Part shown: in pieces, positions 37,714 to 49,999 of the stretch
How the letters are laid out: every line of letters begins with the position of its first letter
Numbering within the stretch: the first letter of the stretch is position 1
Assembly (NCBI GenBank): GCA_963920635.1
Contig: OY987299.1
Location: 127,597,373 to 127,661,372 of the forward strand
DNA length: 64,000 nucleotides
Origin: Pseudeuparius sepicola
Taxonomy: Eukaryota > Arthropoda > Insecta > Coleoptera > Anthribidae
Direction of reading: 5' to 3'
Notes under the pieces: model-generated
Databases searched by the model: none
The model's input: the letters and a program-made list of their open reading frames with translations, nothing else
Told to the model about the DNA's origin: nothing
Translations under genes and position numbers: made by a program

Positions 37714-38866
37714 CAGGGTGTTCCTAAATATCATGTACATAGGGAAGGGGGTAATTCTTTGGCCCATTTTAAGAAAAAAACTTCATATGAACGTATGTCG
37801 TAAACGTCCTAACTTTTGAAGTTCATTTTTTTAAATTGAATTTTGGCTACATCTCCCGAAATAATCAAGCTGCTGAACTGAAATTTTGCACTGTTATGTT
37901 CTTGGGGATGGAGAATAAGCTGAAAATGTCAGTTTCACCGTATCTCACAGAGGGCGCCACTTGCGCTGTTTTTTTAATCACGCTTTTACGCGTAACTTTT
38001 TTGAGGTTATCTTTTTGTTCCTGCAGGTCCATCATTTTAGTGCATCTTTTCATTCTGCAAGAAAAAAGGTACTCTTGCTTCATAACGATTAAATCAACCG
38101 TTTGCTTTGAAATTGTCAAAACGTTCTCCAAAACACCTGTTGATTCCAATATTCGAAACATAAAATTTTCACCTACTGCTTTCAAATGTTACAGATCAAC
38201 TGTACATTCAAAAAGATGAAAAAAATGCCAAATGGGCATTGGACAAAACACCATTGGTTTTCTTGAAATAGAATGTCCAAATTTTGTCAAATTCAATCCT
38301 TTCCATTTTGAAAGCGAATAATTTTTGGTACATTATTCATAGGGATTTTTTTTCTCAGTTTAAATGCTACAGTTGATCTGTAACACTTGAAGGTGGTAGG
38401 TGAAAATTTTATGTTTCGAATATTGAAGTCAACAGGTGTTTTGGAGAACGTTTTGGCAATTTCAAAGCAAACGGTTGATTTAATCGTTATGAAACAAGAG
38501 TACCTTTTTCTTGCAGAATGAAAAGATGCACTAAAATGATGGACCTGCAGGACCAAAAAGATAACCTAAAAAAAGTTACGCGTAAGAGCGTGATCAAAAA
38601 ACAGCGCAAGTGGCGCCCTCTGTGAGATACGGTGAAATTGACATTTTCAGCTTATTCTCCATCCCCAAAAACATAGCAGTGCCAAATTTCAGTTCAGCAG
38701 CTTGATTATTTCGGGAGATGTAGCCAAAATTCAATTTAACGCCCTATATATGTATCTCAAAAGTTAGGACGTTTACGACATACCTACGTTCATATGAAGT
38801 TTTTTTCTTAAAATGGGTCAAAGAATTACCCCCTTCCGTATGTACATGATATTTAGGAACACCCTG
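37714..38866. mobile_element. TIR-only palindromic element (1153 bp)
   Basis: TA flanks both ends. The left end is CAGGGTGTTCCTAAATATC, and the inverted right end is the same. Arms of ~495 bp (37714-38208 and 38363-38866) leave a loop of ~155 bp. Mirror-image frames on the two arms (KRYSCFITIKSTVCFEI in both) simply reflect the inverted repeat. This is the minimal form of the long-TIR Tc1/mariner-like class. Confidence 0.9.
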
Positions 38867-40321
38867 TATTTTTCAAATGGGTGGTCGAAAACTCACTCTA
38901 TCTCTTTTAATCCAGGAATATTTTAATGTGTATGTGAATGTATCATAGAAGTAATTGAAATCTCTGCAATTAATGTGATATTTACTGAGTAGACGAGTGA
39001 CTTGTACTATGCCAGGAAATGAACAATGCAGTGTATCTCCTTTGGCAAGATGATATTTTACACCTACATCCTGCATCTTATAGGATCAGTGTTTTGAAGT
39101 ACTTATCTCTTATACCCACCATTATTTATGCTGATTTTGAGTAATTTTATGCATGTGGTTATTACTTCCCTAAAGTGACTGTTACCTCATTTCAGAAATT
39201 GCAAAACATTGTATAAAATAGGAACAAAATAATGACCATAACCATTCGTTGTTACTAGAAAAATCATTTTTCACATCTGCAAATTGCAGAAATATTTATG
39301 GTAATATTCCCACCACGGGAACGAATTATAAAATAAAACGAAAGAAAATAAATCCCCATTATCCAGTCCTATACCTATAATTGCTTCGCTCTTCCCGTTA
39401 AACGATGAAATACGGGGGAACACGAGTACGGTCCCAGCAATATAATATTTTGTTTAAAAAGTCTGTCCGGAAATTAAATTGTGAATTATTCAACGTGGGG
39501 TCGTTTTAAATAATAATCTCCGTTAAAAATAGTATCGAATAAATTCACGTGGAACGGACGCATGGAATAATCTGACTTTTAAAGTGATTATTTGCATATA
39601 GGTGTCCGAGACCAATAGTAAGTTGTCATCGTGGTAAAATATGAACATATACGGGGAGATTATTTATATAATAGGAAAGTCTCCTCAAACTTAAAAAAAT
39701 ACACCACACATATTTGAAATACAAGTAGTTGAATTGGACATAAATAGTAATAACTTGTCTCTAAAATTGGCAACAATTTTAACCGAAAACCGGTTCTTGA
39801 TATTCAATTCACCTGTATCTTTACAGGGTAGCATTTTGAGCAAAGGTATAATATTTTGACGTAAAGAATCCACGTTTTTTTATTGATTGGCCTTCTTTTC
39901 TGAGAGAGAGGCCTGTATATATAATTAAAAAATATAAAAATATAAAAAATATAAAACGTAACAGTGATTATTTGATGCATGACTATAATCAAGTTCCTAG
40001 AAGAAGAGATAGCAGAAAATTTAAATTCTATCCGAATCTAAAATGTATAATGATTACTAAAAATACTCCAGCCATTTTTGCAAACGACAAATTGAGTTGG
40101 TATTTCATAACTTTTTTTTTAAATCATATTGTTACTATTTTTAAAAATTTTAAATGAATTTCCAAGGCATGTTCATCGACTTCACAGTTATGTCAAAATA
40201 TGGAAAAAATCAAACCAATAGCAAAAATATAAAACTTTTTAATGTTCTTATTTTGTGTAGAATGGGCATAAAACATGGTATGATATTAATTTGAACTCTC
40301 CAAAGAATCAACCCATATATA
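38867..40321. other. AT-rich spacer
   Basis: No gene recognised. It contains simple ATAAAAAATATAAAA runs near 39925-39955. Confidence 0.4.
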
Positions 40322-41701
40322 CAGGATGAGTTTTTTTCGATGACCTCTATGGGGATCTCGGAAACTAGCAGAGCTAAAACAAAGGTTAAATGGGGAAAGA
40401 ATAGCGGTTTTGAATGCACAATCTAATGCCTTTTTTGGATTTTTAAAAAAGTTTATGGCTCACTAGATATTTTGAAAAGAGTGATTTTTTGTAATTTTAT
40501 CAGATCTCTGTAGCTCCGTTATTTCTGATTATACAGAAAAACTGTAGAGACAAAAATTAATCTAATCCAATTTTTTATGTTGTTTGTGATTTTTGAGATA
40601 TGACATAAACTTGAGTTTTTTTAAATGTAAATCATAGTTGGCTGTGGCCTTATTAAACCGGCCATTTTTTGAGCTTTCCAAAGATATAATACTCGGCATA
40701 GTTATTATAAAAAATAAAAGACACATGGCTAATTTTATGATTTTTTTTTAGATTCTCACATAGTCAGCTATGGAATATCTTCATAATTACGTTCTATTTT
40801 ATAATTAGACGTACTTCTAACTTTATAATATTTTGTTTTTAGCTGGTAACAAAATGTAACAAAATAAAACAAAAATTAAAAAACTCAAATTCAAATTATT
40901 TTTATTTTAAAAGGTGTTCAAACAATCCACCATTATTATTTATGCAAATATTGCATCTTTTTAAAACTGAATTTGTCGCCTTTCTTAGAGAGCGCCTGTC
41001 AATACTGGCAATTGCTTCTAAAACCGCTGCTATTAATTCAACAATTGCCTCATACTTTATTTTGTACTGTTCCCCACAAAATAAATCCAAAACAGACAAA
41101 TCGGGGGATCGGGACTGCCAAGAAATAGCTCTATTTCTCCCTATCAAACTATTTGGATAGAGCTGATCTAGGTGATTTCTTACGGGCAAATAATTATGAG
41201 GTGGAGCTCCGTCATGATAATTTTTGTTTCATTTTGTTACCAGCTTAAAATAAAATATTTTAAAGTTTGAAGTGTGTCTTATTATAAAATAAATAGAACG
41301 TAATTATGAAAATGTTCCATGGCTGACTATGTGAAAATTTAAAAAAAAATCAGAAAATTAGCCATAGCTATTTTATTTTTTATAATAACTATGCCGAGTA
41401 TTATATTTTTGGAAAGCTCAAAAAATGGCCGATTTAATAAGGCCACAGCCTTACCTTACATTTAAAAAACACAAGTTTATGTCATACCTCAAAAAGCATA
41501 AACAACATAAATGGATCAGATTATCTTATTAACCCCAAAATTATCTACAATTTTTGTCTCTACAGTTTTTCGGTATAATCAGAAATAAAAGGGGCATTAG
41601 ATTGAGCATTCAAAACTGCAATTATTTCCCCATTTAACCTTTGTTCTAGCTCTGCTAGTTTCCGAGATCCCCATAGTGGTAATCGAAAAAAACTCACCCT
41701 G
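40322..41701. mobile_element. Internally deleted Tc1/mariner-like element, family A copy 1
   Basis: The left end is CAGGATGAGTTTTTTTCGAT and the inverted right end is CAGGGTGAGTTTTTTTCGAT. TA precedes the left end, but TG follows the right, probably one mutation. Arms of ~480-550 bp flank a transposase fragment. It is closely related to 61358-62829 end to end. Confidence 0.85.
40902..41213 (-). pseudogene. Transposase C-terminal fragment, family A copy 1
   Basis: The frame reads HDGAPPHNYLPVRNHL, then SWQSRSPDLSVLDLF, then INNNGGLFEHLL. These are the second and third catalytic Asp blocks and the extreme C-terminus of a Tc1/mariner-like transposase. I count 41 residues between the Asp of HDGA and that of VLDLF, so this resembles the DD41D type. 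The N-terminal domain and first Asp are missing and FFLWG is degraded to FCGEQ, so it cannot be functional. Confidence 0.8.
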
Positions 41702-42457
41702 TGTGTGTGGCGGGTTCCATGGCTTGAGGGAACGAAAACAAAGTTGCAATTATTCAGATTTCAATTCAATTTCGTCTGTTCGATTTCATTCAAATTGGAT
41801 ATCTGTGAATATTTTTATACGTGATTTATATTCCATGGACGTGGATAACGATTTTAAACATTATAACCCAGTTAAAATAACAATTTTGTTTAAAATATGG
41901 AAAATTTTAATTTTAAATTTTAGTGGGGACATATTCAAATTTTCAAACTATTTCAAGCCTAGAATATTGTAATGATTTATTTATGTACTAGTGGTCTATA
42001 TGGAGACTTATGTGCCCAAACCCAATTAAGTTCAACCAATTTTTATTTAATTATCGTTTCAATTTAGTCTCAACATTAACCGAGACTTCGCTTTCATTTA
42101 CCCTAGAACGTTCGCCTTTGTTTTCTCGAAATTGGAAAAAATCGTTCAGGAAAATTCATCTGGGGGCACACACAGGGTTTTTGTGTTTTTTATTTGATTA
42201 TAAACTTCCGCATTGTTCTGTGGTACCAAACAATGAATAGCGAGCCAAAAATGTTAACACGGCTTTTATACCTACTTTATATCCCCACTTTTACCGACAA
42301 ACCGAGTTAGTGTTTGAATAAGAGTAGAGTGTAATACGAATTGAAGGTACAAATTCAAGAACACGTTTTGCGATGTAATTTGTAAATGATTCGGCTGGTT
42401 TTAAAAAAAGTGTGTTACGTTGTTTTCGCTCGTGAAATGAAATAATACGAAATATGA
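41702..42457. other. Spacer left of the LTR element
   Basis: No recognisable gene; small frames only. Confidence 0.4.
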
Positions 42458-42461
42458 AACA
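42458..42461. repeat. Target site duplication AACA (left)
   Basis: AACA directly abuts the outer end of the left LTR and recurs at 50198-50201 next to the right LTR. A 4-bp duplication is usual for gypsy/17.6-type integration. Confidence 0.9.
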
Positions 42462-42660
42462 AATTAAATGATTGGCCACAGCAGTAGGCTTTTAAAAAAC
42501 TTTATTCGAAAAGCTTTTGACAAAGATCGGTCTTAATCTGAACGCGCTTTGTGATACAATAAATATATAAGATTTCGGATTGCTGAGTTTGCAGGAGACG
42601 AGACGGTTCTGGAGCTTCTACAGTTTTCTTGATGATGCATGAATTTCTGCCTAGATAACT
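42462..42660 (-). repeat. 3' LTR (199 bp)
   Basis: Identical base for base to 49999-50197. On the minus strand it starts AGTTATCTAGG and ends CATTTAATT. It contains a TATA-like TTATATATTTATTG (around 42557-42570) and an AATAAA polyadenylation signal (42501-42506), so it has the parts of a promoter and terminator. Confidence 0.97.
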
Positions 42661-42673
42661 CCTCCATCCTCAA
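42661..42673 (-). promoter_or_regulatory. Polypurine tract
   Basis: TTGAGGATGGAGG on the minus strand directly precedes the 3' LTR and would prime plus-strand DNA synthesis. It overlaps the last codons of env. Confidence 0.8.
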
Positions 42674-44073
42674 GAGGCTTCTTCGGGAGTGTAGAGGATC
42701 GAAGTAGCCGTAGCTTTTTCTTCCTTTTCTTTTCTAGGTTTTCGGAACTTCCAATATTTCCAAATTCCATATCCAATTAATATTAAGAGAACCATTACCA
42801 TTGTTATCCATAAAATCCAATTTGTTGTGTACGTATTTGCAACTTCTTCGACGACCACAGGACTAATAGAGTTAATATGTTTTCGAAGAGCATGGATATC
42901 GTCCAGTGATATGTTCCTGATGTGGAGTTTGCCAAATGTATTGATGTTTTCTTGAACTTCGCCAATTTTAATCGCCGGCAATACCAATGAATGGGTTTTA
43001 CTGTTTGATTTATTATTTCCATAAGAAATTCCATTAATTTCCATGCTGCATCCGGTAGGTAACCAAATTAAATGCGGTGTCTTTATTATGGCATATTCCA
43101 TGTTTTTGCATAACAATTTAATTTTCGATTCTTCTTTCGGGACAACAATTATAAATTCGTCGTTGACTCTTTCAATTATTTGATTGTGAGTTTGAACTTC
43201 CATAACGTTACAACTTGGTTCTTCGCCAGAAATTAGTGCAGCTATGCAATCTTCTTTTGGAGTTGCTTCTAACCGTTCTTGTAGACAAATATAAGTTCCA
43301 TTTATTTCTTCGCAGGAATTTTCCATATATTGGTAGCTAGTAGTACTAAGAGCCATGTAGGGTTTGGAAGGAATGATTATGGTATTTTTGGAAGAAGGTA
43401 AAGGATATAAATGATAATAATCAAAATTATCTGGATGAACTAAAGGGACATCTAGGGCAAAAACAATTTGATTTTTTGAAATATAACTACTTGTTTTAAT
43501 TACAGAGTACCAATCATAAAAATTAATATTAATAATTTCGTTTTCTGAATAATGTGTTTTTAAGTCCGTTAATATCTCTTGTAAGTCGTCGATATTAAAT
43601 ATATCAGGGTGAATAGTATGTAAACGTGAAAAGGTTATAGCATTTTCCAAGTTGTCTAGGAAAGTAATTATTACATTAGCATTGATAAAAATTTGATTAA
43701 GTATACTTAAATATACAGTATATTTATAGAATATATCAGTTTCTCTTTTTATTAATTCATGGTAACGTTCTAAATATTCAGAAATTTTTCGTTGATTATC
43801 AATTATAGTTTCAATTGAGGTTCCGTAGTGATCAATTAATTTTTTGAATAAGGAAATTTGTGTGTTTACTTCTGATACAATTTTCTGTTGATTTTTCTCA
43901 AGTATTCTTATAGCGTTGTCGTATCTAATACCGTCATTTGCATCAAGCGATCCAGTAAACCATTTATTTACCGTTCCTATAGCATTAAAAAGTCCGCGTT
44001 TACTGCGTTTATTTATATTTTTCTTAAATATTATGTTATTAAATTTACGTTCTATTATATATTATATCTAAGA
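42670..44073 (-). CDS. env: env ORF, C-terminal part (fusion subunit), frame-separated
   Basis: This frame is open from about 44073, although the first in-frame ATG is at 43650. It contains a furin-type RSKR site (44007-43996) followed at once by GLFNAIG, the cleavage site and fusion-peptide start of the baculovirus F / errantivirus Env family, which mediates membrane fusion at cell entry. Helix-forming text, several cysteines and N-glycosylation motifs (NGT) follow. A membrane anchor (about NWILWITMVMVLLILIGYG, residues 277-295 counted from 43650) and a basic tail end it. It overlaps the N-terminal env frame by ~29 bases, one base out of phase. Env is normally made from a spliced RNA. Confidence 0.85.
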
Positions 44074-44371
44074 TTAAAGGTTTAAGACTATCATAGTTAT
44101 TTCGTAAGCTAGAAGAAAATACAAATTGTGTTTCTTTAAAAATAGAAATGTTTAAATCATTATGAACCGATCTAAGATTTTTTATTTCGTTACTTAAGGC
44201 TTTAATTTGAACATAATGTAGAAAAGTGTGTTTTCTAGTTATGATCTTTGCATTTCCTAATCTAAAAGGTAAGACTCCAGGTGAATCTTTCAAATCCGTT
44301 ATTTTAATTTCCTGTACTTGGACCTGGGATATCAGGATCAGGGATATCAGGATCATCAGGTGGTTTCTCAT
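44045..44371 (-). CDS. env: env ORF, N-terminal part (signal peptide and surface subunit start)
   Basis: The ATG at 44371 begins MRNHLMILISLILISQVQVQ, a typical hydrophobic signal peptide, followed by a short ectodomain segment. The start overlaps the end of the integrase ORF by 68 bases, as is common for errantivirus env. The frame ends at 44045 in an AT-rich run (GATATAATATATAATAG), just where the C-terminal frame has already opened. The change is equivalent to one inserted base. The copy as given would make only a short secreted fragment. Confidence 0.8.
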   Translation of the reverse strand: MRNHLMILISLILISQVQVQEIKITDLKDSPGVLPFRLGNAKIITRKHTFLHYVQIKALSNEIKNLRSVHNDLNISIFKETQFVFSSSLRNNYDSLKPLILDIIYNRT

Positions 44372-45725
44372 GTCTGTCTGAATGTCTGTCCTGTAATAAA
44401 GATTTTTCTGTCAGTTTTCTTGGTCTTTTTAAATTCTTTTTGTGAATTATTTTGCGTGGTAATTTCGCTTTTATACCTAAGTTTTTCTGAACGATTACCT
44501 TTTTAAAACGGGGTTTTATTTTTGAACGGTTTTGAACTCTTTCGTAAGCGTATTCATTTTCATTATATTCTATAGGATCTTCGCGATTTTGGTTTCTTTT
44601 TTGAATGATTTTTTCCTTTGTAGATTGATTGATTTCATGAATTTTGTCATAAAGTAGACGTGTTCTATTTTTATGTTCGTTAACATATTCATTTATAATT
44701 ATTTCAGAAGTAGTATCGAAAGCATCAAAACTATCGGTATGTCCACTAACAATGTTATATGGAGTTTGTTTTGTTACTGAATGAACTGTATTATTATATG
44801 CCAAAATTGCGTAGAGCATGAGTTTGTCGATTCGACTGTCTTTGTCAGTTAATCTTAAACATCTTATGTGTTCAATTAATGTAGAGTGTAAACGTTCAAC
44901 TAAACTGTTGCTATTAGAATTATTAGGAGTAATAAAATGAATATTAATTTTGTGAAGTTTTACAAAATCTTTTACGGTTGTATTATTAAATTCTGATCCG
45001 TTGTCAGATACAATGGTTCTTGGTAGACCATGATGTGTTGCGAATTGTAAGAAACAATCAATGGTGTTTATAGCTGAAGCTCCACTTATTTTGTATGCTT
45101 GTGCATAACGAGAGAATGAATCTATTATTGTTAAAAATTTATTGTTTTCTATTTGGAAAGTGTCAACATGTATGACTTCAAAAGGTTTGGTACTAGTGGG
45201 CGTCAAATTAAATTTTATTTCTGCGGGTTTTCTGTCGTATTTAGCTAACTGACAAATTTCACAATTATTTACGTATTTTTCTATATCAGTTTTTTGTTTT
45301 GGCCAGTAATATCTTCGTTTTAGGGAATTTTCCATTTCATTGATACCTCTGTGGCAAACTTTACCTTCATGATAATATTTTAGTTTTTCTTGTTGTTCGT
45401 CAAAAGTATAAATATCTTCTAAATAGGTTGAACTTTGTATTAGTTTAAAAGAAGAATTTTGGAATGTCTTTTGGATAATGTTGCAAAATTCTGGGATTAT
45501 ATTAGGAGTTTTAAAATATACACAGTAAACTTTTTTATCTTCTACGTATTCTTTTATAAAAGCTATTGTTTCACTTTCGAAATTTTGGAGAGGTAAAGAT
45601 ACCGTTAATCGTTTATTTTCGTTAAATGGTTTGTTTCGAATTACATATTTATGTTGTGTCTTGTTGTTAGAAGAAACAATTATTTGATTTTTGTATGAGT
45701 TTACCGATTTTTCTGTTATTGGCAT
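44304..45725 (-). CDS. pol: pol ORF: integrase
   Basis: The integrase inserts the DNA copy into the host genome. Counted from the ATG at 45725, residues H119, H125, C155 and C158 form the N-terminal HHCC zinc-binding motif. D188 (HVDTF), D241 (SDNGSEF) and E277 (LVERLHS) form the DD35E catalytic triad. The C-terminus is basic and then proline-rich (PDIPDPDIPGP). The frame is open upstream to about 45816 and overlaps the RT ORF, one base out of phase. In relatives the integrase is part of one pol polyprotein, so this separation is probably a lesion or base-calling error. Confidence 0.92.
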   Translation of the reverse strand: MPITEKSVNSYKNQIIVSSNNKTQHKYVIRNKPFNENKRLTVSLPLQNFESETIAFIKEYVEDKKVYCVYFKTPNIIPEFCNIIQKTFQNSSFKLIQSSTYLEDIYTFDEQQEKLKYYHEGKVCHRGINEMENSLKRRYYWPKQKTDIEKYVNNCEICQLAKYDRKPAEIKFNLTPTSTKPFEVIHVDTFQIENNKFLTIIDSFSRYAQAYKISGASAINTIDCFLQFATHHGLPRTIVSDNGSEFNNTTVKDFVKLHKINIHFITPNNSNSNSLVERLHSTLIEHIRCLRLTDKDSRIDKLMLYAILAYNNTVHSVTKQTPYNIVSGHTDSFDAFDTTSEIIINEYVNEHKNRTRLLYDKIHEINQSTKEKIIQKRNQNREDPIEYNENEYAYERVQNRSKIKPRFKKVIVQKNLGIKAKLPRKIIHKKNLKRPRKLTEKSLLQDRHSDRHEKPPDDPDIPDPDIPGPSTGN

Positions 45726-45766
45726 TAGTAAAACAGGATCTTCGACTGCTGTATGGACAGTTTCGT

Positions 45767-48208
45767 TTATATTATTTCTCGGAGCGTTTCTTGGACATTG
45801 AATGCCGGTCTAATAAGTATATCGGAAATAATATTAATTTTTGGTTTTTCAACAGGTGTTTCGTTAGGGGTAATTCCTAAAATTTCATTTACATCTTCGC
45901 TTGAGATTTCCGGAAGGTTTCCTTCATCTAAATTTTCTAAAAGGGTAATAATTTCGTCATCTGAATCACCTAAATTGGCTATTATTGATTCGTTTTCTAA
46001 AGAATTTTCTAGTGCATTTATTTCTACTCGAGAGAGTGCATCCGCGTTGGTATTTGATTTTCCTTTTTTATATACTATTTCGTATTGATATTCCTCAAGT
46101 TTGAGTCTCCAACGAACGAGACGTGAACTGGGATCTTTAAGGGAAAATAGCCATTGAAGGGGTTTGTGGTCAGTGATGATTTTAAATTTGTGTCCAAACA
46201 GGTAAGGTCTAAAGTAATTTGTGGCCCAGACAATTGCTAACAATTCCTTTTCGATAGTTGAATAGTTGCATTCTGCGGGATTATGTGTACGAGAAGCATA
46301 TGCCACTGGAAGATCTTGGCCTACAGTACCTTGCGATAATACTGCACCTATAGCGTAGTTTGAGGCGTCTGTCGTCAAGTTAAATGGCTTAGAAAAATCT
46401 GGATATTGTAAGATTGGGTCATTCGTGAGTATATTTTTGCACAACTCGAAAGCATTAATAAAAGATTCATTGTGAATGACCTTTTCTCCCTTTTTTAAAC
46501 ATTTGGTGAAAGGTTTTGTGATTTTTGCAAAGTCTTTTATAAATTTTCGATAATAACCTACTAAGCCTAGGAATGATTTTATTTCTTTTGCCGTTTTAGG
46601 AATTGGAAACTTTTGAATAGCCTGAATTTTTTTTATGTTTGGTTTGATTCCGCCTGGTGTTATTATATGTCCTAAGAATTCTACTTCCTTGCGGAGGAAT
46701 TCACACTTATCTAATTGTATCTTAAGATTGTATTCACGTAATTTTTTGAAAACTAGTTTGAGATTGGAAATATGTTCTTCTAATGATGATGAAAATATTA
46801 TGATGTCATCAATGTAAACTAAACAAACTTTTCCTTGGAGTTCTCTTAGAATGTCGTCCATAACACGCTGAAATGTGGCTGGCGCATTTTTTAGGCCAAA
46901 TGGCATTCTATTATATTCGTAATGACCGTTGTCTACACTAAAAGCTGTTTTTTCTATACTTTGGGGGTGCATCTCTATTTGGTGAAAGCCGGAAGCTAGA
47001 TCAAGGGTAGTAAAATAAGTACATCGGCCTAACTTGTCTAAAATTTCATTAATGTTGGGAATTGGATATCGGTCATCAATAGTTTTTTCATTGATTTTCC
47101 TGTAATCGACTACTATACGCCACTTTTTTTGTCCGGAGGCATCCGATTTCTTGGGGACAATCCAGATTGGTGAAGACCATGGACTTGAAGAAGGTCTAAT
47201 GATTTCGTCATCTAACATTTTTCTTATTTGTCTTTGAACTTCATTTTTTAAGGCATAAGGATACCTATAAGACTTTGTGTGAACAGGGACCTCGTCGGTG
47301 GTTTTTATTTCGTGTTTTACTCTGTTCGTAAATGAAAGTTTTTCTCCTGTATTATAAAATAAATCTGAAAATTCTTGACAGATTTTAAAAATTTTTTCTT
47401 TCTCTTCAGAATTAAGATGATCGGATCGTATTATATTTTTCACATCATATTTTTGTTTAGATTTGCTTTTTTTGTTATTAAAAATTTGTTCGATATTAAA
47501 AAGAGAGTAATCATTATTGATTTCTTGAAAACTAGCTGTAGTGAATGGTTTATTTAGAGATAAGACTTTTGTTTCGTCTGAATGATTTTGAATTTCGACA
47601 ATAGCATAACCATTCTTAGCAGTGGTTAGAATTTCCGGAATAAAACAATTTCTTGAAATGTCTTTTCTTGGAAAATAGATATCTCCTGAATTTACAGAAA
47701 CAGGTATTTTCGCTTTACATGTTTCGTGAGGGTTGACTTGTATAGAAAATAAGTTAGATTGTTGATTGTGTCTATAAAAAATATTAATACAGATATTTTC
47801 GTTATAGAGAATATTTTTGTCAAAATCGGGTATTAACTTTAGTCTTTTTATATCTTCGAAGCCTAGTAATCCATCAAAAAAATCATGAAATTGAAACAAG
47901 TGGAAAGTAATCTGATCGTTTAAACCTAAAAGTTCATTTATTGGTATGTCAGCTTTGAATCTACATTTATTTGTACCGTTACACGTTTTTATTTGAAAGT
48001 CTTCATGATAGATTGTATTAGGGAAATATTTTTCTGCAAAACAAGGATTTATTATTGATTTTGAAGCTCCCGTATCAATTAAGAATTTAAATTTCGGGTT
48101 ATAAGTCTCAATATAGGGTAAGATATTAGTATGAATGTTATTACGATCAATTATTGTAATTTTCTTTTGTCTACGACATTGGTTTCCTGAAAATTTTCAT
48201 TTGAATTT
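45767..48208 (-). CDS. pol: pol ORF: protease, reverse transcriptase, RNase H
   Basis: The frame is open from 48208, overlaps the gag end by ~58 bases and lies -1 to gag, so it should be made by ribosomal frameshifting. The aspartic protease site LIDTGAS is at 48082-48062. Counted from the internal ATG at 47899, RT blocks include [11 protein letters not shown] (~261-271), [23 protein letters not shown] and the catalytic YIDD (~362-365). RNase H follows, with TTDAS (~509-513), KELLAI and ITDHKPL. All catalytic residues are present. The frame stops at 45767, before integrase. Confidence 0.95.
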
Positions 48209-49605
48209 TCATTTTTTATTTCCTCTAGATGTTCTGAATTTTCTGGTAAACTAGTATAACTTTCATATTCCGTATTATAGAGGTTTGAATAGTCATGTTC
48301 AAAAAGATTTTGATTTGAATTTTGGTTATATTCTTCAGGGATATAATAATATGATTTCTCTTCGTCGACAAATAAATTTTGGGGGTCGTAAATTGGGTTG
48401 TCGTCTTCTATATTATATAGTTCTTCCGATATAAAGTTTCTGGGACCTGAACTTTGGAAGTAGTTCGGTACACGTTGCGGTACTTGTTGGCGTAAACTTG
48501 GTATTGTCGCGTTTACTGACATAGGGGTTGGTTTGTCATTAGTTGTTCGTCCGGTTGATTTAAATACGTTGGTTTGGGGTTGTTTTGACCCGAAAACTTG
48601 TTGGTTTGTAAAATACTTTTGTTGTAGTTGTCTTGGTTGGGGCATGTTTATAGGACCTCTGGGAAATTGGTTATTTTGTGGAAATCTTTGGGGTTGGACA
48701 TGTTGTGGTAATATTTTTGTCATTTGTTGGTTTTGGAAAAAGTTTGTCCTTGGGGTATTTGGGAATTGCATCTGAGGATTGAAAAAATTAGGTTTTGGGA
48801 TATTTTGGGGATAGTTTTGCGTCTGAATTGGTCTTTGAATTTTTTGGATATTATTTTGAGGTTGAATTGAGGAGAAAAGGCGATTTTGAGCATAGAGAAA
48901 ATTTTGTTCTTCAATTACTAACGCGATAGCATTTTCGAGACTATCAGGGTCTTTAATACGCACAATGTCTTGTAGTCTGCCGGTGAGACCTCTTATAAAC
49001 GTCTTTAAAGCTAGTTGTTTATAATTATTCAATTGTAACTGTTTCATATTTGGTGCTAAGTCGCTAGAATTTAATTTGGAAATAATTAAGCTATGTGCAT
49101 CTTGGATCCTAGATCCGAAATTTACAGGGGATTCATTTTTTAACGGTCGTAAAACTATCAAATCTTGAACAAGACAGTCGATGTTTCTATTATCTCCAAA
49201 AGTTAAGCGTAAAGCATTGCGAATTTCATCCCATGTCTGAAGTTCTGTTCTTGTCCCTATTAATGTTAGTGCCCTACCAGCGAGTTTTCCGATTATTGCA
49301 CGAATTAAAAATTTGTTTATTGGATCGTTAGGAATCGCTCGGTTTGTATAAGTTTGTACAAGATAATTACAACTGTCAATAAAAATTTCGAGAGTATGTA
49401 CATCACCAGAAAATTGAGGTATATTTTCAATATACATGCGTAGTAATTGATAATTAACATTTTGATTTTGGTTTTGTTGCTGGTTGTTCATTGTAGAAAG
49501 ATTTACTTGCCCAAACAAATCAACTAAAATTGCTAGATCTGTATCGTGATCGATACCTAACCCTCCTACGTTTTCGTTCTCCTCTTCACTTTCTGAATTA
49601 CTCAT
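48151..49605 (-). CDS. gag: gag
   Basis: 484-residue structural protein that forms the particle. The central part ([44 protein letters not shown]) is the conserved errantivirus capsid-like region. The C-terminal half is rich in Q, N, P and F without a CCHC zinc knuckle, as in 17.6-type Gag. The start at 49605 is the first ATG after the leader and gives full length. The tail (around GACAAAAGAAAATTAC near 48169-48154) overlaps pol and is purine-rich, a plausible slip site. Confidence 0.93.
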   Translation of the reverse strand: MSNSESEEENENVGGLGIDHDTDLAILVDLFGQVNLSTMNNQQQNQNQNVNYQLLRMYIENIPQFSGDVHTLEIFIDSCNYLVQTYTNRAIPNDPINKFLIRAIIGKLAGRALTLIGTRTELQTWDEIRNALRLTFGDNRNIDCLVQDLIVLRPLKNESPVNFGSRIQDAHSLIISKLNSSDLAPNMKQLQLNNYKQLALKTFIRGLTGRLQDIVRIKDPDSLENAIALVIEEQNFLYAQNRLFSSIQPQNNIQKIQRPIQTQNYPQNIPKPNFFNPQMQFPNTPRTNFFQNQQMTKILPQHVQPQRFPQNNQFPRGPINMPQPRQLQQKYFTNQQVFGSKQPQTNVFKSTGRTTNDKPTPMSVNATIPSLRQQVPQRVPNYFQSSGPRNFISEELYNIEDDNPIYDPQNLFVDEEKSYYYIPEEYNQNSNQNLFEHDYSNLYNTEYESYTSLPENSEHLEEIKNENSNENFQETNVVDKRKLQ

Positions 49606-49982
49606 AAAAATTAAATTTTTGCTACTAAAATTACTTAAAATTAAGTTTTCCTAAAAGAAAATCAAAATTTGAAAATGTGAAAAATCGTTTTTCGAATTTG
49701 AATTCTTAACCTAGTGAGATTAAGTCTTTGCCCCAGCAGAGAGTATAGGATAGTTCGACGAAGGGAAATGGCTCTTACCGTTGGTAGCTAGCCCTTTTCT
49801 TCTTCGGAACCTCAGTCCTTGCCCTCCTGGTTGAAGCCCAGTTGCTGCTTGGCCCGAGTCGTCTAACGGTGGAGACGATGTTGCAGGACGAACCGCTTAA
49901 TCGGAACCCGAAGGAAAAACGCGAGTTTCGGCGACTGCAAGGCTTGCCCGAATCGCAAACTTCTGCGATTTTCCGCGATACG
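49606..49982 (-). other. Untranslated leader of the LTR element
   Basis: About 377 bases between primer site and gag. It contains a GC-richer block (49740-49980) that differs from the AT-rich coding part and may hold packaging or regulatory signals. Confidence 0.6.
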
Positions 49983-49999
49983 TCCTACCGACTGCGCCA
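49983..49999 (-). promoter_or_regulatory. Primer binding site for tRNA-Ser
   Basis: TGGCGCAGTCGGTAGGA on the minus strand is complementary to the 3' end of insect tRNA-Ser (TCCTACCGACTGCG plus CCA). Its first T is the last base of the 5' LTR. Confidence 0.92.

Noticed and set aside
37836..38556. 127-residue plus-strand frame and mirror-image minus-strand frames
   Set aside because: They lie in the two TIR arms and mirror each other; no known domain.
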